A stretch of 6,012 nucleotides of DNA. Source: an uncultured Catenibacterium sp. Its GTDB lineage: Bacteria > Bacillota_I > Bacilli_A > Erysipelotrichales > Coprobacillaceae. The DNA lies in assembly GCF_900540665.1 (NCBI RefSeq), contig NZ_UQGV01000098.1, positions 1-6,012 on the forward strand. The letters run 5' to 3'. Position 1 is the stretch's first letter, and each line of letters begins with the position of its first letter. A program made the position numbers and the translations under genes. This document shows, piece by piece, positions 4,103 through 6,012 of the stretch. The notes beneath the pieces are model-generated. The model saw nothing but the letters and a program-made list of their open reading frames with translations. It did no database searches and was not told the DNA's origin.

Positions 4103-6012
4103 TTGAATACAATGAAATGCAATCCATTCTATATGTTAAGAATCAAGAATGGAATCTATAGTACAGACAACACAATCAGTTATTATCGCAATAAGCTTCC
4201 AGATGATACATTTTCATTTGATTCTTCTAATCAAAAAGTTCAAGCCAATCTTGATGAATTTGGCACAATTAAAAACCTTACCTTCTTTCATCACAACTAC
4301 TACATGGAAAGCAAACCAGGTGTCTGGGTAGGAAAAGACTTTGTCCAGGAACATGATCTTTCTATCTCTATTACCTGGAACGGTAATAAAACTGAATTGA
4401 AATCTGATAACTTAGATGTCATCTCTGATCTTGCAGATAATCTTTTTCCAAGAAGTATTCATCATTTTACCTGGGGAACAGTCAGCTTAATTGCTTGTGC
4501 ACCTATTACTCGTGATGGAGAAAGATTAAGCAGTTTAATGTATGCCATTATCATTGAGAACCAAAGTGACTCGCAAAGAGAAGGAGCCTTAGAACTCCCT
4601 TCTCTTTATAAAAAGAAATACTCTGATACAAGAAATGTATTAATAGAATGCCGTGAGGCACAATCTCATAACAGTATTTCATTTACTTTACCACCTCATT
4701 CTCAAAAAGAATTCATGATTGCTTTCACTGATCCTAATACGTATCAGGATACACAGAAACTGTTTAGTAGAAGTATTGATGAATGGTTAGAAGAAACACG
4801 TCAGTATTATAAACAATGCATAGGTAAAGTCCATTTTGATGATGACCCAATGGCGGGCTACTTAATTGAAAGAGCTTATCAACAGGCGTCCGGTGCTTTC
4901 GCCATGAATGGGTATAATCAAATACTTGGTTCAAATTGGGGCACATACCCTGTTACTCCTCATATATGGAATAAAGATATGTATTATTCCAGCCTACCTT
5001 ATACAATGACTGAACCAGACCTATGTAAAAAAACAATAAAATGGTTTGCCCAATATGGTATCAAATACCCAGGTACTAAATTTGAAGGCGGCATCTTCCA
5101 TTCATTAAGTAATTCTCTATCAGTGATTCTTCTTTCTGGTGCATATTATGATTATTTTGGTGATCATCATTTCTTTCTAGATAATGAAGATTTATATAAA
5201 CAGATGAAGGAAATCCTTAACAAAGTCATTACTTCTAGAAATCCAGGTGAACCACACCTATACCACAGTATCTGGATTTCAGATGCCTACTCCCTTGGTA
5301 CATATCATACAGGATCAAACATTTGTGTATATCGTGCATGTCGCTCCCTATCAAGACTTGCACTTGAAATCTTTGATGAGAAAGAATATGCGATTGAACT
5401 AGAAAATGAAGCCCAGGCAATCAAAAATGATATAGAGAAATATATGACTGTAGAAACGAATGGTCATCGTATTTTTCTAGAAGGTATTGCGTCACTTGAT
5501 CCAGATGCAAAAGAACATATGTCAGATGAGTGTTATCGTAAAGAGATGCTTGATCAAGGACTTCAGTTCTTAACTGACGTGGATCATGACGGTACTATCA
5601 CATTAAGAATGCATGATGGTGAAGAATCAGACACTACATTATTAAAATATTATGGCTATGAGGCAGGAGACAGAACAACTCACTATGGACAATTCAGTTC
5701 AAGTGATGAGAATCCTACTTACAGTAAACTGAGCAGAGGGATTAAATGGGGTAACCAGTCAGGTGCAACATTCCCAGGATATATTTCAATATTGAATGGT
5801 GCAGATAATGTAGAAAACTGGAGTGGAGAAAACGGCAGATTTAAAGAATTAGAAAAACTTGCTGATTTAGATGGCAGCTGGTGGTGGTGGCCTTATAAAG
5901 TAGGAGCACCTACTGGAGATGTCACACGAATGAACAGCTGTGGTAAATGTGGATGGGCATCAGGCATCTTTTCTAAAGCTAGTTCAATCATCCTTGCTGA
6001 AAAATCTTGTCC
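4103..6012 (+). CDS. Putative intracellular six-hairpin glycosidase-like protein (3' end outside window)
   Basis: The frame is open for 636 codons with no stop before the edge, so the C-terminus is missing. There is no signal peptide or membrane segment. The first ~240 residues look like a beta-rich domain. From about residue 250 the sequence is Trp/Tyr-rich with helical stretches, resembling (alpha/alpha)6 glycosidases such as debranching-enzyme or GH63-like proteins. Landmarks are HIWNKDMYY (W289, D292), KFEGGIFHS (E328), WISDAYSLGTYHTGSN (D394), WWWWPY (593-598) and a CGKCGWASGIF segment (613-623). No exact family can be named from sequence alone, and catalytic acids are not assigned. Its place directly behind EIID, 21 nt away with no promoter or terminator, says it acts on the imported sugar, probably a phosphorylated di- or oligosaccharide. 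A lyase or phosphorylase with a similar barrel is the alternative. Confidence 0.7.
   Translation, partial: MNTMKCNPFYMLRIKNGIYSTDNTISYYRNKLPDDTFSFDSSNQKVQANLDEFGTIKNLTFFHHNYYMESKPGVWVGKDFVQEHDLSISITWNGNKTELKSDNLDVISDLADNLFPRSIHHFTWGTVSLIACAPITRDGERLSSLMYAIIIENQSDSQREGALELPSLYKKKYSDTRNVLIECREAQSHNSISFTLPPHSQKEFMIAFTDPNTYQDTQKLFSRSIDEWLEETRQYYKQCIGKVHFDDDPMAGYLIERAYQQASGAFAMNGYNQILGSNWGTYPVTPHIWNKDMYYSSLPYTMTEPDLCKKTIKWFAQYGIKYPGTKFEGGIFHSLSNSLSVILLSGAYYDYFGDHHFFLDNEDLYKQMKEILNKVITSRNPGEPHLYHSIWISDAYSLGTYHTGSNICVYRACRSLSRLALEIFDEKEYAIELENEAQAIKNDIEKYMTVETNGHRIFLEGIASLDPDAKEHMSDECYRKEMLDQGLQFLTDVDHDGTITLRMHDGEESDTTLLKYYGYEAGDRTTHYGQFSSSDENPTYSKLSRGIKWGNQSGATFPGYISILNGADNVENWSGENGRFKELEKLADLDGSWWWWPYKVGAPTGDVTRMNSCGKCGWASGIFSKASSIILAEKSC

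Noticed and set aside
4149..4331. Forward open frame of 60 codons in another frame
   Set aside because: It is nested in the long glycosidase-like frame that starts at 4103 with a good ribosome binding site, and it resembles no known protein.
4764..5420. Two reverse-strand frames (4764-4946 and 5235-5420)
   Set aside because: Both are antisense to the long continuous forward frame and have no supporting context.
1..6012. CRISPR array, tRNA, rRNA or insertion sequence
   Set aside because: No regular repeat-spacer pattern, no tRNA- or rRNA-like segments, and no transposase or terminal inverted repeats were seen. The only direct repeats are the three promoter blocks.

Overview
This AT-rich, tightly packed window reads as a catabolic operon of a fermentative Bacillota. 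A gut Erysipelotrichia-like bacterium is plausible from base composition and gene style, but that is a guess and nothing here fixes the taxon. All genes are on the + strand.

Layout. Bases 1-381 hold no convincing gene except possibly the last codons of an upstream one. They contain a terminator (56-87), two back-to-back hairpins (113-177), a sigma70-like promoter that would feed a very short transcript (238-335), and two strong tandem terminators (299-335 and 339-370). A PfkB-family kinase, most like fructokinase, follows at 433-1389. The four subunits of a mannose-family PTS permease come next: EIIA (1514-1936), EIIB (1955-2440), EIIC (2460-3260) and EIID (3257-4081, overlapping EIIC by 4 nt). 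From 4103 to the window edge a long frame stays open (636 codons with no stop). It encodes a cytoplasmic protein that resembles six-hairpin (alpha/alpha-barrel) glycosidases and is cut off at its 3' end.

Regulation is the clearest signal. Three sigma54 (-24/-12) promoters share a gap-free 30-nt block: one before the kinase and two in tandem, 74 bp apart, before EIIA. Sigma54 control of mannose-family PTS operons by LevR/ManR-type activators is established in Bacillota. No activator gene lies in the window, so one is expected nearby or elsewhere. The predicted +1 sites show that the longest frames for the kinase (GTG at 409) and EIIA (ATG at 1472) start too early. The starts at 433 and 1514 are better.

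How the genes may work together (inference): the PTS imports and phosphorylates a sugar, the downstream hydrolase-like protein cleaves it inside the cell, and the kinase phosphorylates the released fructose or similar ketose. If so, the substrate would be a fructose-containing di- or oligosaccharide entering through a mannose-family PTS, with a cleaving enzyme unrelated to the usual GH32 sucrose-6-phosphate hydrolase. That pairing is the most interesting biological possibility here and is unproven.
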